Below, one piece after another: positions 1 through 8,173 of a stretch of 36,167 nt of DNA (within the stretch, counting starts at the first letter, position 1; the number at the start of each line of letters is the position of its first letter). The stretch lies in assembly GCA_902494515.1 (NCBI GenBank), contig CABUTS010000023.1, forward strand, positions 1 to 36,167. The letters are read 5' to 3'. This stretch comes from an uncultured Muribaculaceae bacterium (GTDB lineage: Bacteria > Bacteroidota > Bacteroidia > Bacteroidales > Muribaculaceae). Position numbers and translations under genes: made by a program. The notes beneath the pieces were generated by a model, which did no database searches, was not told where the DNA came from, and worked only from the letters and a program-made list of their open reading frames with translations.

Positions 1-1085
1 TGGGAGGGGGGGAGGGTGATGCCGCGGGCGTTCATGGCGCGACGGAAGGCGGCGGCGTTGCGCTGGTGCTTGGCGTAGTTGCTTGTGAAGAGGTGGTAGC
101 CTGAAAAATCAGCTTTGGCACACATATATATATAGGTGTGCGCCGGGGCGTTGAGCAGGGCTTCGACTGTGGCGCGCTCCGGGATTCGGATCGGACCCGG
201 GGGGAGGCCGGCGTGGCGGTAGGTGTTGTAGGGGGAGGGGTTGTCGAGCATCGTGCCGCCGATTCGTCTGATTGAGAAGTCGCCAAGGGCGAACTTAACC
301 GTCGGGTCGGCCTGAAGGAGCATCCCTTTCTGGAGACGGTTGAGGTATAGGCGTGCGATTTTGCCCCGTTCGTCGGCCTTGGAGGTCTCCTCCTCGGCGA
401 TTGAGGCGAGGATAATAGCCTGGTCGGGGGTGATTCCGAGGGCGTCGGCCTTAGCTCTGCGGTCGGCGTTCCAGAAGCTGTCGTAGCTTTTGAGGATGCG
501 GCTGATGACCTTTTCCGGGGTGGCGTTCCAGTAAACCTCGTAGGTATCGGGCATCATGTGGCCGATGAGAATTTCCGGGGCAACCCCCTGTTCTTCAGCT
601 ACTTTGTTGAAGGCCTTGATGAAGTCGTCGGGTGACATATCGAGGCGTTCGGCCATGCGCTCGGCCAGCTGCCGGAGGGTGCGGATGTTGTTGAATGTGA
701 GCTTCACCGGGGTCTGCGAGCCGGAGTTCAGTGTGCGGGCCAGAGTGATGGCTTTTGTGCCGGGATTGACGCGGTAGGCGCCGGCGGTGATGGCTGTGTC
801 GCCGCTCCAGTGGCGGAGGACATCGCCGCCGAAATCAGCACCGAGCACCGAGGTAATCTGGTCGCGGATTTCAGCCTTCGAGGAGCCGCGCGGGATGCGG
901 AGCCAGGCGCTCTCCTCGCTGTCGAATGTGGAGGCCATGGAGCGGAATTCCCATACACCCCAGCATACGAGCCCGATACATATCAGGCTGATAATCAATC
1001 GGAGAAGACCGCGCTTACGTTTCTTTACTTTTGCCGGAGACTTGGCTTCGGAGTTTTTTTTATTTTGATTTTCGGGATTTGCCAT
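1..1085 (-). CDS. mltG: Endolytic murein transglycosylase MltG (3' end cut by window edge)
   Basis: Inner-membrane lytic transglycosylase that cuts nascent peptidoglycan strands and is thought to end glycan polymerisation. I translated the frame by hand from the ATG at 1085; it stays open to the window edge (about 361 residues). A short basic cytoplasmic tail is followed by one membrane segment (about 27-43). The YceG core shows ASIAEEET at 227-234, with E231 in the place of the family's catalytic glutamate, then LQADPTV (257-263) and SPYNTYRHAGLPPGPI (284-299), all hallmark blocks. The family normally ends soon after the last visible helix (KHQRNAAAFRRAMNARGI), so only a few residues should be missing. 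A good Bacteroidota promoter lies at 1141-1172, and a perfect palindrome sits in the leader. Confidence 0.93.
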   Translation of the reverse strand, partial: MANPENQNKKNSEAKSPAKVKKRKRGLLRLIISLICIGLVCWGVWEFRSMASTFDSEESAWLRIPRGSSKAEIRDQITSVLGADFGGDVLRHWSGDTAITAGAYRVNPGTKAITLARTLNSGSQTPVKLTFNNIRTLRQLAERMAERLDMSPDDFIKAFNKVAEEQGVAPEILIGHMMPDTYEVYWNATPEKVISRILKSYDSFWNADRRAKADALGITPDQAIILASIAEEETSKADERGKIARLYLNRLQKGMLLQADPTVKFALGDFSIRRIGGTMLDNPSPYNTYRHAGLPPGPIRIPERATVEALLNAPAHTYIYMCAKADFSGYHLFTSNYAKHQRNAAAFRRAMNARGITLPPS

Positions 1086-1102
1086 ATTTAGTTATCCTGA
1101 TC

Positions 1103-1120
1103 CAGCGGAAAATTCCGCTG
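1103..1120. repeat. Perfect 8-bp inverted repeat in the mltG leader
   Basis: CAGCGGAA, two A, then TTCCGCTG. It lies between the predicted transcription start (about 1135) and the mltG ATG, so in RNA it would form a hairpin ending about 17 nt before the start codon. It could affect translation or bind a regulator; neither is shown. Confidence 0.5.
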
Positions 1121-1140
1121 ACCGATTATATTTTGCAGTG

Positions 1141-1172
1141 CAAAGTTACGAAATTGCACTTAGCCTACCAAA
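1141..1172 (-). promoter_or_regulatory. Predicted Bacteroidota promoter of mltG
   Basis: Read on the minus strand: TTTG (1172-1169), a 20-bp spacer, then TAACTTTG (1148-1141). This fits the Bacteroidota primary sigma factor pattern (-33 TTTG, -7 TAnnTTTG) exactly and lies about 55 bp before the mltG start. Confidence 0.75.
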
Positions 1173-1252
1173 AAAATGCTGAATCAGCCCAAAAAGTTGT
1201 GGGGAACGGAAAAAAACTGATGCCGGCGGTGTCTGAATTTAACCCGGGATAC

Positions 1253-1285
1253 AAAAAAACGCCCCCGACTTCAGCTGTCGGAGGC
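1253..1285 (-). terminator. Rho-independent terminator of the Cys-rich protein gene
   Basis: On the minus strand GCCTCCGAC pairs with GTCGGGGGC (one G-T pair) around a 7-nt loop and is followed by seven T. It lies 40 bp past the stop of the 1326-1829 gene and separates it from mltG. Confidence 0.85.
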
Positions 1286-1325
1286 GAAAACCAATAATCA
1301 TTATCAAAGATGAACAGTTGCTGAA

Positions 1326-1829
1326 TTAGCGGGAGTGGTGGCGGTGACCCTTGCTGTGCTGACGGGGACCTTTTGTGGCCTTGAGTCCGCCGCGACGACC
1401 GTCGCACTTGGCGGGGTTGCAGACGACGGAGTCACATACGGTGGAGTCGCAGGCGATGCTGTCGCAGAAGGCGGGACCATTGTGGTGGCCGTGGCGGAGC
1501 TTCTTGCCGCGTAAGCCATTGTCGCGCATGACCTTACCGCGTATGGGGTTGGGAGGGCACTGCACTGCAGTGTCGCAGGCCACGGAATCGCAGCAGTTGG
1601 CGGGGCGCATGTGGCGCTTGTCGAACTTGCGGGCTTTGGCGGCTTTGGAACCGCTTTTTATTTTATAGATGCCGGCTTTGGCATTCTTGGCAGCTGCGGG
1701 AGCAGCGGTGGAGTCGGTGACGATGGTTACTTTCTCCTCGACAACAGTCTCTTCAACCTGAGCGAAAGCGGGGACGAAAAGACCGCAGCAGAGTACGGCG
1801 GAGAAGGCAACGATAAATTTTTTACGCAT
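1326..1829 (-). CDS. Secreted Cys-rich protein with CDSxx pentapeptide repeats, function unknown
   Basis: 167 residues, not recognised as a named family. A typical signal peptide (basic MRKK, hydrophobic 5-19, AFA cleavage near 23) predicts export. After a short acidic/Ala-rich linker, cysteines fall in a strict register: C80, C85 and then C122, C127, C132, C137, C142, each opening a CDSxx-like unit. The rest is very basic and His-rich (RHGHH; C-terminal GHRHHSR). The five-residue spacing, many Cys/Asp/His and secretion suggest metal binding or a disulfide-rich fold; both are inference. It is a single gene with its own terminator, divergent from the pullulanase gene. Low complexity makes remote homology hard to judge, but the signal peptide, steady frame and terminator support a real gene. 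Confidence 0.75.
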   Translation of the reverse strand: MRKKFIVAFSAVLCCGLFVPAFAQVEETVVEEKVTIVTDSTAAPAAAKNAKAGIYKIKSGSKAAKARKFDKRHMRPANCCDSVACDTAVQCPPNPIRGKVMRDNGLRGKKLRHGHHNGPAFCDSIACDSTVCDSVVCNPAKCDGRRGGLKATKGPRQHSKGHRHHSR

Positions 1830-2180
1830 ATTTTGTGAATTTTAGTTCACTGATTATAAAATTGAATTGAGAATCGTAGCGCATCGCAAGTTTTCGGTTG
1901 CTTGCGTTTTTCGGCGGCTACAGTACTATGACGGTTCATCTTGTTTAAAGTTTAACTGCCGGAATCAAATATGACAATCTTTAACAAAAAGACTGGGAGC
2001 TGCAAATGTTTCTTAAACAGAAGGAGCTTGAATAAGCCTTTCGGATGATGAAACCTGCTGTAAAACAGAAAATAAGGGGCAATAAAATGAGATTGTTATC
2101 GTTATAAAAGTCGGATGTCTATTATGGCATGATTATCTTACTTATCATTCACCTTTAAAGCAATACTTACCTTATTAAAT
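1830..2180. other. Divergent intergenic region, no gene seen
   Basis: 351 bp, clearly AT-richer than the flanking genes, between the Cys-rich protein gene (minus) and the pullulanase gene (plus). It must hold both promoters, but I could not find a convincing TTTG/TAnnTTTG pair in either direction. Near misses (TAAACTTT on minus around 1947) were not called. No RNA gene or large repeat was seen. Confidence 0.5.
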
Positions 2181-4250
2181 ATGAGAAACTTAATGATAGA
2201 TCTTTGTGTGGGATCGTTGATTGCCGGCGCTGTGGCGCTCCCGCAGTCGGTGGCTGCACTGACCTCCGGGGAGGTGGCCGCGCAGGCTGCCGGCTCTGTC
2301 GACGCCCGTTTCCTGACCTTCCCGGTTTACGAGGGGGATGACCTGGGGCTAACCATCGCAGGTAATACCGCCCGCTTCCGCCTCTGGTCTCCCGAGGCTG
2401 AGGCCGTGAAACTCAATATCTATAAGCAGGGGCGCTACGGCACTCCACTGCAGACCATCGATATGCAGAAGGCGGAGATGGGGACCTGGACCACCTCCCT
2501 CACCCCTGTGCCTTACGGCAAATTCTACACTTTCCAGGTCAAGGTCAACGGCAAATGGCTCGACGAGACCCCCGGCATCTGGGCTAAAACTGTCGGAGTG
2601 AACGGTCACCGCGGCGCTGTCATTGATTTCTCGAAAACCAATCCGGAGGGGTGGGCGCAGGACAAGGGTCCCGAGGTGAAGGCTATCAATGATGTTGTGG
2701 TCTACGAAATGCATCACCGCGATTTCTCGATTCACCCCAATTCCGGCATCGCCAACAAGGGTAAATTCCTGGCTATGACTGAGGATGGCACCGTGACTCC
2801 GCTCGGCGACAAGACCGGCATCGACCACCTCAAGGAGCTCGGCGTAACACACGTTCATATCCTTCCCTCCTACGATTACAACTCTGTCGACGAGGCCAAC
2901 CTCCCTGCCAACCAGTATAACTGGGGCTATGATCCATATAACTACAATTCCCCCGAAGGGGGCTACTCCACCAATCCTTCTGACCCCGCAACCCGCGTCC
3001 GCGAGTTCAAGGAGATGGTCAAGGCGCTCCACGATGCCGGAATCGGCGTTGTGATGGATGTTGTCTACAACCACACCGCTGACAACGACAAGTCGAACTT
3101 CTCGCTGACCGCTCCCGGTTACTTCTACCGCCACAACGCCGACGGCAGCTACAGCGATGCTTCGGGTTGTGGCAACGAGACCGCCTCGGAGCGCGGCCAG
3201 ATGCGCAATTTCATCGTCAACTCGGTGAAATACTGGGCAAAAGAATACCACATCGACGGTTTCCGTTTCGACCTCATGGCTATCCATGACACCGAGACCA
3301 TGAATGAGGTCGCCGCTGCGTTGAAGGAGATCAACCCTTCGATTTTCGTTTACGGCGAAGGCTGGACCGCCGGCGGTTCGCCGCTCCCCGCTGAGGCCCG
3401 CGCGCTGAAGGAGAATGTCGCCAAGATGAATGGCATCGCTGTCTTCTCCGATGACATCCGCGACGCTGTGAAGGGGCATTACTCCGACGCCGCCGACCGC
3501 GGTTTCGCCACCGGCAAGTCCGGCTGCGAGGAGACCGTGAAGATTGGCATCGTCGCCTCTACCGCTCATCCGCAGGTCGACTACTCGAAGGGGAACAATT
3601 CGAAGTTCCCATACGCTTCGTCGCCTCAGCAGATCATTAACTATGTCAGCTGCCACGACGACCTGACCCTCACCGACAAGCTCGCCAAGTCGATGCCCGG
3701 TTCCACCGAGGCTCAGCGTCAGCGTGCCGCCCGTCTGGCTCAGACCATCGTCTTCACCTCGCAGGGTACCCCGTTCATGTTCGCCGGCGAGGAGGTGTTC
3801 CGCAACAAGAAGGGTGTGCACAATTCATACTGCTCCCCCGACTCCATCAACGCTATAGACTGGAATCTCAAAAACCGGAACGCCGGGCAGTTCAATTATT
3901 ATAAGGAGCTGATTGCCCTGCGCAAGGCTCACCCCGCGTTCCGCATGACCACAGCCGACGACATCGCCCGGAATCTCCGTTTCGATAAGGTCACCACCCC
4001 GAATCTCATCTCCTATTCGCTGCTGAACAACGCCAACGGCGATCCCTGGAAGGAAATCAAGGTGGTGTTCAACGGCGCCGACGAGGTGCAGAAAGTGAAG
4101 CTCCCGAAGGAACAGTGGACCGTTGTAGCATACGACGGCAACCTCGACCACGAAGGCCTGAAGAACCCCGACGGCACCCCGATGACCCTGCAAGGTGGCA
4201 TGACCGAGGTCCCCGCCCGCTCCGCCCTCATCCTCTACCGCCTGAAGTAA
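2181..4250 (+). CDS. pulA: Secreted type I pullulanase (GH13)
   Basis: Debranching enzyme that cleaves alpha-1,6 links in pullulan, glycogen or branched starch fragments. A signal peptide covers about 1-26, so it acts outside the cytoplasm. A CBM48-like beta domain follows (about 60-150). The pullulanase signature YNWGYDP is at 246-252. The GH13 blocks are complete: DVVYNH (293-298), GFRFDLMAIHD with nucleophile D364, YGEGW with acid/base E393, and YVSCHDD with H492 and D493. A beta domain closes the 689-residue protein, a normal length for type I pullulanases. The gene stands alone: no susC/susD-like pair or regulator of a polysaccharide locus is adjacent. A strong terminator follows 48 bp downstream. 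Substrate preference cannot be read from sequence. Confidence 0.93.
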   Translation: MRNLMIDLCVGSLIAGAVALPQSVAALTSGEVAAQAAGSVDARFLTFPVYEGDDLGLTIAGNTARFRLWSPEAEAVKLNIYKQGRYGTPLQTIDMQKAEMGTWTTSLTPVPYGKFYTFQVKVNGKWLDETPGIWAKTVGVNGHRGAVIDFSKTNPEGWAQDKGPEVKAINDVVVYEMHHRDFSIHPNSGIANKGKFLAMTEDGTVTPLGDKTGIDHLKELGVTHVHILPSYDYNSVDEANLPANQYNWGYDPYNYNSPEGGYSTNPSDPATRVREFKEMVKALHDAGIGVVMDVVYNHTADNDKSNFSLTAPGYFYRHNADGSYSDASGCGNETASERGQMRNFIVNSVKYWAKEYHIDGFRFDLMAIHDTETMNEVAAALKEINPSIFVYGEGWTAGGSPLPAEARALKENVAKMNGIAVFSDDIRDAVKGHYSDAADRGFATGKSGCEETVKIGIVASTAHPQVDYSKGNNSKFPYASSPQQIINYVSCHDDLTLTDKLAKSMPGSTEAQRQRAARLAQTIVFTSQGTPFMFAGEEVFRNKKGVHNSYCSPDSINAIDWNLKNRNAGQFNYYKELIALRKAHPAFRMTTADDIARNLRFDKVTTPNLISYSLLNNANGDPWKEIKVVFNGADEVQKVKLPKEQWTVVAYDGNLDHEGLKNPDGTPMTLQGGMTEVPARSALILYRLK

Positions 4251-4298
4251 ACATCCTGGGATCCTCCCGGATCTCCCCCCTGATATAAATATAAAAAC

Positions 4299-4336
4299 AC
4301 ATCGCATCGAGCCCATCACTCGATGCGATGTTTTTT
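4299..4336 (+). terminator. Strong rho-independent terminator after the pullulanase gene
   Basis: A 13-bp perfect stem (4299-4311 with 4319-4331), 7-nt loop CCCATCA, and six T at the 3' side. Very clear. Confidence 0.92.
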
Positions 4337-4364
4337 ACAGCAATTTGGTAAGCAATAGCCAGCA

Positions 4365-4384
4365 GGCGGCCGAAAACGGCCGCC
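4365..4384. repeat. REP-like GC palindrome downstream of the RAYT-like gene
   Basis: GGCGGCCG, loop AAAA, CGGCCGCC: a perfect 8-bp stem with no T-tract on either side, so not a terminator. It lies in the 174-bp GC-rich gap (4337-4510) between the pullulanase terminator and the 3' end of the HUH transposase gene, where a REP target of a RAYT would be expected. No gene was seen in the gap. Confidence 0.4.
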
Positions 4385-4510
4385 ACAGGACCGGCCCACC
4401 GCAGAACCGGACCGCCGACCGGGGCTGTTTGAGGCGGAGCCGCTTGGAAGGAGGCGGGCATTGGGGCTGCAGGAGGGGGCGTTGGAACTTTGGAGAGGGG
4501 GGCTGGCGGG

Positions 4511-5566
4511 CTACCGGAGGAAGGTTTGGGGAGGGGTGGTGTAGTCGCAGAGGAGTTCGGAAAGGGCGTTCATCTCCATCGCCATGGCGCGCGAGAGTTT
4601 CTCGGTGCCGGGGACTCCGGGGTTGAGGGCAATGATCAGCAGGCGTCCTTGTTGACATAGCTCGAACTCGCTTTTCGCGGGTTTGTAGCGGTCGGGGAAT
4701 CCTTGCCATATGACATGGATCAGACGGGCTCCGGCAGCGATGCATTTGTCCTTCAGGTTGCGTTCATTCTCGTTGATCAGGGGGGATTTGACTACGCCGT
4801 GATGGCGGGATATGTCCAGCAACGCCTTTTCCCGTTTTTCGAGTTCTTCGGGAGTGAAACGGCTGCTCCATCGTATCACCATCCTTTCGGGTGACTTTAG
4901 CAAGTAGGGGTTGCCGTAGATCGACAGTCGTCTGCCACATAACTGTATGTTGCGGATTTTTTGGAAGTAATCGGGATGCGCCATAATCATAGCGCGGCGG
5001 CGGTAGTTGTCGTTGACGTAGTCTTTCATGATCTGCCATTGTCCTTTGTGCATGCAGACTCGGTCGTTGTAATCGTCTTCGAAAAATGATTGGTCAAAGG
5101 CGCGGCCTTCATTTATCATTATTTTCTTCCAGCGTGAAGTGCAGCCAGCCATGAATCCCTGTATGTAAGAGCCGACATGACGGGGCAGTTTTTCGTGTAC
5201 ATACACCATCAGATGAACATGGTCGGGCATAATGGCTTTCGCTACAATCTCAATTCCTTTTACATGGCTTAGCACTTCCAGACTTTGCAGTGCCGCCTGA
5301 CCGGAAGCGGTAATGGTCACGTCCGGCACGAGGGCGCCATTGGCATCCCGAACGGGTTTGATGATTGAGAGATCTGGGACGTTTTTGGAGAGATTTATTG
5401 TGAACAGATAGCTGTTTCGGTCGGAATAATCAACTCCAAAACAGCGCCGCCTCTGGTTATGGACAAATGAGTCTTTGCGATATGGCTGGCTTCTTTTTAG
5501 CTCGGCTTCGCGCCGAATTTCCCAGGGCTTGGGAGCCCCGGCGGCCTCGCCTGGCTTTTTGTTCAT
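4511..5566 (-). CDS. RAYT-like HUH (Y1) transposase fused to a DprA/SLOG-like C-terminal domain
   Basis: 351 residues. The N-terminal part (about 35-200) has the Y1/IS200-like transposase fold: a strand ending in MPDHVHLMV gives the HUH-type pair H116/H118, and the later helix KDYVNDNYRRR offers Y183 as candidate nucleophile, as in REP-associated tyrosine transposases. These single-copy proteins cut and rejoin single-stranded DNA at short palindromes. Residues about 225-345 are not part of the usual RAYT. They include SPLINENE, a Rossmann-like stretch and GRLLIIALNP, which resemble the nucleotide/ssDNA-binding DprA (SLOG) fold; this is a pattern-level judgement. The start lies 37 bp after the ATPase gene on the same strand, so it may be the last gene of that run. 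No flanking inverted repeats of a mobile element were seen. Confidence 0.78.
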   Translation of the reverse strand: MNKKPGEAAGAPKPWEIRREAELKRSQPYRKDSFVHNQRRRCFGVDYSDRNSYLFTINLSKNVPDLSIIKPVRDANGALVPDVTITASGQAALQSLEVLSHVKGIEIVAKAIMPDHVHLMVYVHEKLPRHVGSYIQGFMAGCTSRWKKIMINEGRAFDQSFFEDDYNDRVCMHKGQWQIMKDYVNDNYRRRAMIMAHPDYFQKIRNIQLCGRRLSIYGNPYLLKSPERMVIRWSSRFTPEELEKREKALLDISRHHGVVKSPLINENERNLKDKCIAAGARLIHVIWQGFPDRYKPAKSEFELCQQGRLLIIALNPGVPGTEKLSRAMAMEMNALSELLCDYTTPPQTFLR

Positions 5567-5603
5567 GATAAAGATGGTTTTGGAATGTTAATAAGGGGGA
5601 GGG

Positions 5604-7226
5604 TTAATCCAGGCCGAAGCAGTGGATGATGGCGGCGGAGATGCGGCGCGAGGCGGAGTTGTTGGTGCGGAGGATGTTGATGATGGCGGAGATGTAGGCG
5701 TCGTTGGAGCCGTTGAGGCCGCAGAGGGAGCTGACGTTGGAGGCCGGGAGTATTGACTTCTGGTTGTAGACTTTCAGGACCGAGGCGTAGTCTTCGGTCT
5801 GGTAGTAGATGGAGAATTCGCGGCAGAGTTTTTCATATATGCCGCGGGGATTCAGCTCGCCGGTGAGCCCCTGGAGGTGTTCTTCGAAGTCGTTGATGTT
5901 GGTGAAACGACCGTCGACGCGGCGTTCCATCAGGCGTTTGATGCGGTGGCGGGTATGGAGGAGTGCCTGCTGGCGGAGGTCATGGCGGAATTTCGAGAGC
6001 ACGGAGTGCTTTACGGAATTGAACACGCGGTTTTCGTCACGGCCGTTGTAAGAGGCCACTGCGCGCACCACCTCTTCGAGCATCAGAATGTTTTCGATTT
6101 CGGCAACTTCCGGCACAAAGATGCGTTTTCCCCGGAGGTATGAGACTTCGCCGTCGTCGCGGCGGTCGCGGTCGATGATGCCGGAGCTGTCGAGATGGTG
6201 CAGGCCCTTGAGGTCGTTGAAAGCGCGGGTCGACTCGATGACCTTGTTGCAGCTGCCGAGCGATTTAACAGTGAAGTTCTTGAAAACCAGGGGGTAGAGT
6301 TTAGAGTCGATGGAGTGGGTGGCGTCGCCTTCGATGAAGAGCATCGGCTTGCGGGCGCCGGCGATGGCGAGGTAGATGTCGTCGGAGATACCTTCGCCGC
6401 GGGGGAGGAGGTTGTAGTCCCAGCCTTCGCGGCCTGGGTTGTAGCCGCGGACCCAGAGCAGGGCGTTTTTGGAGCGCGAGGTGGTGAAGTCGAGGTCGTG
6501 GGTGGTGTAGACAAACCGGCAGTCGGGACGCAGGGATTCCATGGTGTCCCAGAAACGGTGCTGGATTGAGGGGTGGAGGAACATCTCCGGCGAATCGATG
6601 AAAATTACGCCGTTTTCGGGGGCGTAGAGGAGTGAGCCGAAGTAAAAGAGCACGGTTTTCTCGCCGGCCGACAGACGGACCTGGGCGTAGGCGTCGGTTG
6701 TGCCTTCGCGGGAGAACATCAGGTGGCCACCCTGGCGGAGCACCTGGTTTTCGGGGAAGATTTCCTGCCAGCAGGCGATGACGGTGTCGAGCTTGGTCTT
6801 GGGAAAAGGAGTCGGGACCTCGCGTTCCCGCGAGGTAACAGAACCGGGATGCTTCGGGGCGTGAGCGTCAGATGCGATAGCGGTTTGCTCGACCTTGTAT
6901 TTTACCAGAGCGGAGATCTCCTCATTGAGCATCATCACCATCAGACGCTCGAACATCGTGGAGGCTTCGTTGCTCAGAAATCCGGGAGAGGCGCTGGCTT
7001 TCAAGAAAAGCTCATCGACGGTTCCGCCGGCGTCTTTCGGCGATCCGTTGGCAAAGATGGCTTTGAGGGCCGAGAGACTGAAAGCCTGCGAGCCCAGCGA
7101 ATTGGCCAGGAACTGGGAAAAACGCGATTTGCCGGCACCGTTGGCGCCGATGATTGTCAGGTTCCGGACACCGGCGGGGAGGGGCAGCGATTTCCCCTCG
7201 AGATTTGGAGGGAGGATTATTTCCAT
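5604..7226 (-). CDS. AAA/ABC-type ATPase with C-terminal DUF4435 (TOPRIM-like) region, OLD-like architecture
   Basis: 540 residues. The N-terminal ATPase has Walker A GANGAGKS (27-34), an ABC-style signature LSAGEK (185-190), Walker B GVIFIDSPE (206-214) and an H-loop YTTHD (H243). The C-terminal part begins with MLFIEGD (295-301), then IIDRD (350-354) and EIEN (376-379), the acidic pattern of DUF4435, a TOPRIM-related family often joined to AAA ATPases. OLD-family nucleases share this ATPase-TOPRIM order, and several act in phage defence or DNA repair; that role here is inference. The gene starts 9 bp after aguB, so it is probably co-transcribed with the polyamine genes, an odd partner. No toxin or second defence gene is next to it except the RAYT-like gene. 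Confidence 0.82.
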   Translation of the reverse strand: MEIILPPNLEGKSLPLPAGVRNLTIIGANGAGKSRFSQFLANSLGSQAFSLSALKAIFANGSPKDAGGTVDELFLKASASPGFLSNEASTMFERLMVMMLNEEISALVKYKVEQTAIASDAHAPKHPGSVTSREREVPTPFPKTKLDTVIACWQEIFPENQVLRQGGHLMFSREGTTDAYAQVRLSAGEKTVLFYFGSLLYAPENGVIFIDSPEMFLHPSIQHRFWDTMESLRPDCRFVYTTHDLDFTTSRSKNALLWVRGYNPGREGWDYNLLPRGEGISDDIYLAIAGARKPMLFIEGDATHSIDSKLYPLVFKNFTVKSLGSCNKVIESTRAFNDLKGLHHLDSSGIIDRDRRDDGEVSYLRGKRIFVPEVAEIENILMLEEVVRAVASYNGRDENRVFNSVKHSVLSKFRHDLRQQALLHTRHRIKRLMERRVDGRFTNINDFEEHLQGLTGELNPRGIYEKLCREFSIYYQTEDYASVLKVYNQKSILPASNVSSLCGLNGSNDAYISAIINILRTNNSASRRISAAIIHCFGLD

Positions 7227-7235
7227 GGTAATGAC

Positions 7236-8132
7236 TTATAAAAGGTATCTCGCGGTCAGGGGCTCGTAGAGGTCGATGCGGCGGTCGCGGAGGAAGGGCC
7301 ACCAGCGGCGCACATCCTCGGAGCGGCGAAGGTTGATGTCGACGATGGCGGTTTCCTCGCGGTCGGTCGGGGCCACGTGGATGAGCTCGCCCTGCGGTCC
7401 GGTTACAAAACTCGAGCCCCAGAAGGTGATGCCGGAGGTCAGTCCGGATGGGTCAGATTCATGCCCGACGCGGTTGACGGCGATGACGGGGAGGCCGTTG
7501 GCCACGGCATGGCCGCGCTGCACTGTCTTCCAGGCTTCGAGCTGGCGCTCCTTTTCGTCGGCGGGATCGTTGTCCTGCCACCCGATGGCTGTGGGGTAGA
7601 TGAGCATTTCAGCACCGCGGAGCGCCATAAGACGGGCAGCTTCGGGGTACCACTGGTCCCAGCAGACGAGAACGCCGAGTTTGCCCAGCGAGGTGTTGAT
7701 CGGGTGAATGTCAAGGTCCCCGGGGGTGAAATAGAACTTCTCGTAGAAGCCGGGGTCGTCGGGGATGTGGGTCTTGCGGTAGCGTCCGGCTTCGGAACCG
7801 TCGGTATCGTAGACGATGGAGGTGTTGTGGTATATTCCCGGAGCGCGGCGCTCGAACAGGGAGGTGACAATCACCACACCGCACTCGCGGGCCAGCGACG
7901 AATATAGTTTCGGGGCTTCGCCGTCGAGGTCTATGGCGAGATCGAAAAGGTCGACATCCTCGTGCTGGCAGAAATATAATGAATCGTGAAGTTCCTGGTT
8001 TACAATGAGCTGCGCACCTTCGGCGGCTGCGCGCCGGATTTCGGCAGCGAGCCGGCTGCGGTTTTCAGCGATGTCGGCGGTTTTGTGCTGCTGAATCAGT
8101 GCTGCTTTAATATGGTAGATATTTTCCTTCAT
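7236..8132 (-). CDS. aguB: N-carbamoylputrescine amidase
   Basis: Nitrilase-superfamily enzyme that hydrolyses N-carbamoylputrescine to putrescine, CO2 and ammonia, the last step of the agmatine route to polyamines. The Glu-Lys-Cys triad is visible: E47 (NQELHD), K120 (YRKTHIPD) and C157 (LVCWDQWYPEAAR). The stretch FYEKFYFTPGD (129-139) is typical of this branch of the superfamily. Length (298 aa) is normal. It lies 41 bp after aguA, which makes its substrate, and 9 bp before the ATPase gene. Cytoplasmic. Confidence 0.93.
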   Translation of the reverse strand: MKENIYHIKAALIQQHKTADIAENRSRLAAEIRRAAAEGAQLIVNQELHDSLYFCQHEDVDLFDLAIDLDGEAPKLYSSLARECGVVIVTSLFERRAPGIYHNTSIVYDTDGSEAGRYRKTHIPDDPGFYEKFYFTPGDLDIHPINTSLGKLGVLVCWDQWYPEAARLMALRGAEMLIYPTAIGWQDNDPADEKERQLEAWKTVQRGHAVANGLPVIAVNRVGHESDPSGLTSGITFWGSSFVTGPQGELIHVAPTDREETAIVDINLRRSEDVRRWWPFLRDRRIDLYEPLTARYLL

Positions 8133-8173
8133 AAGCGTTAAATCGAATTAGGAATGGAAAATTAAGTATCGGA

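Noticed and set aside
2349..3821. 490-codon open frame antisense to the pullulanase gene
   Set aside because: Shadow of a GC-rich gene whose GH13 catalytic blocks are all in the plus-strand frame.
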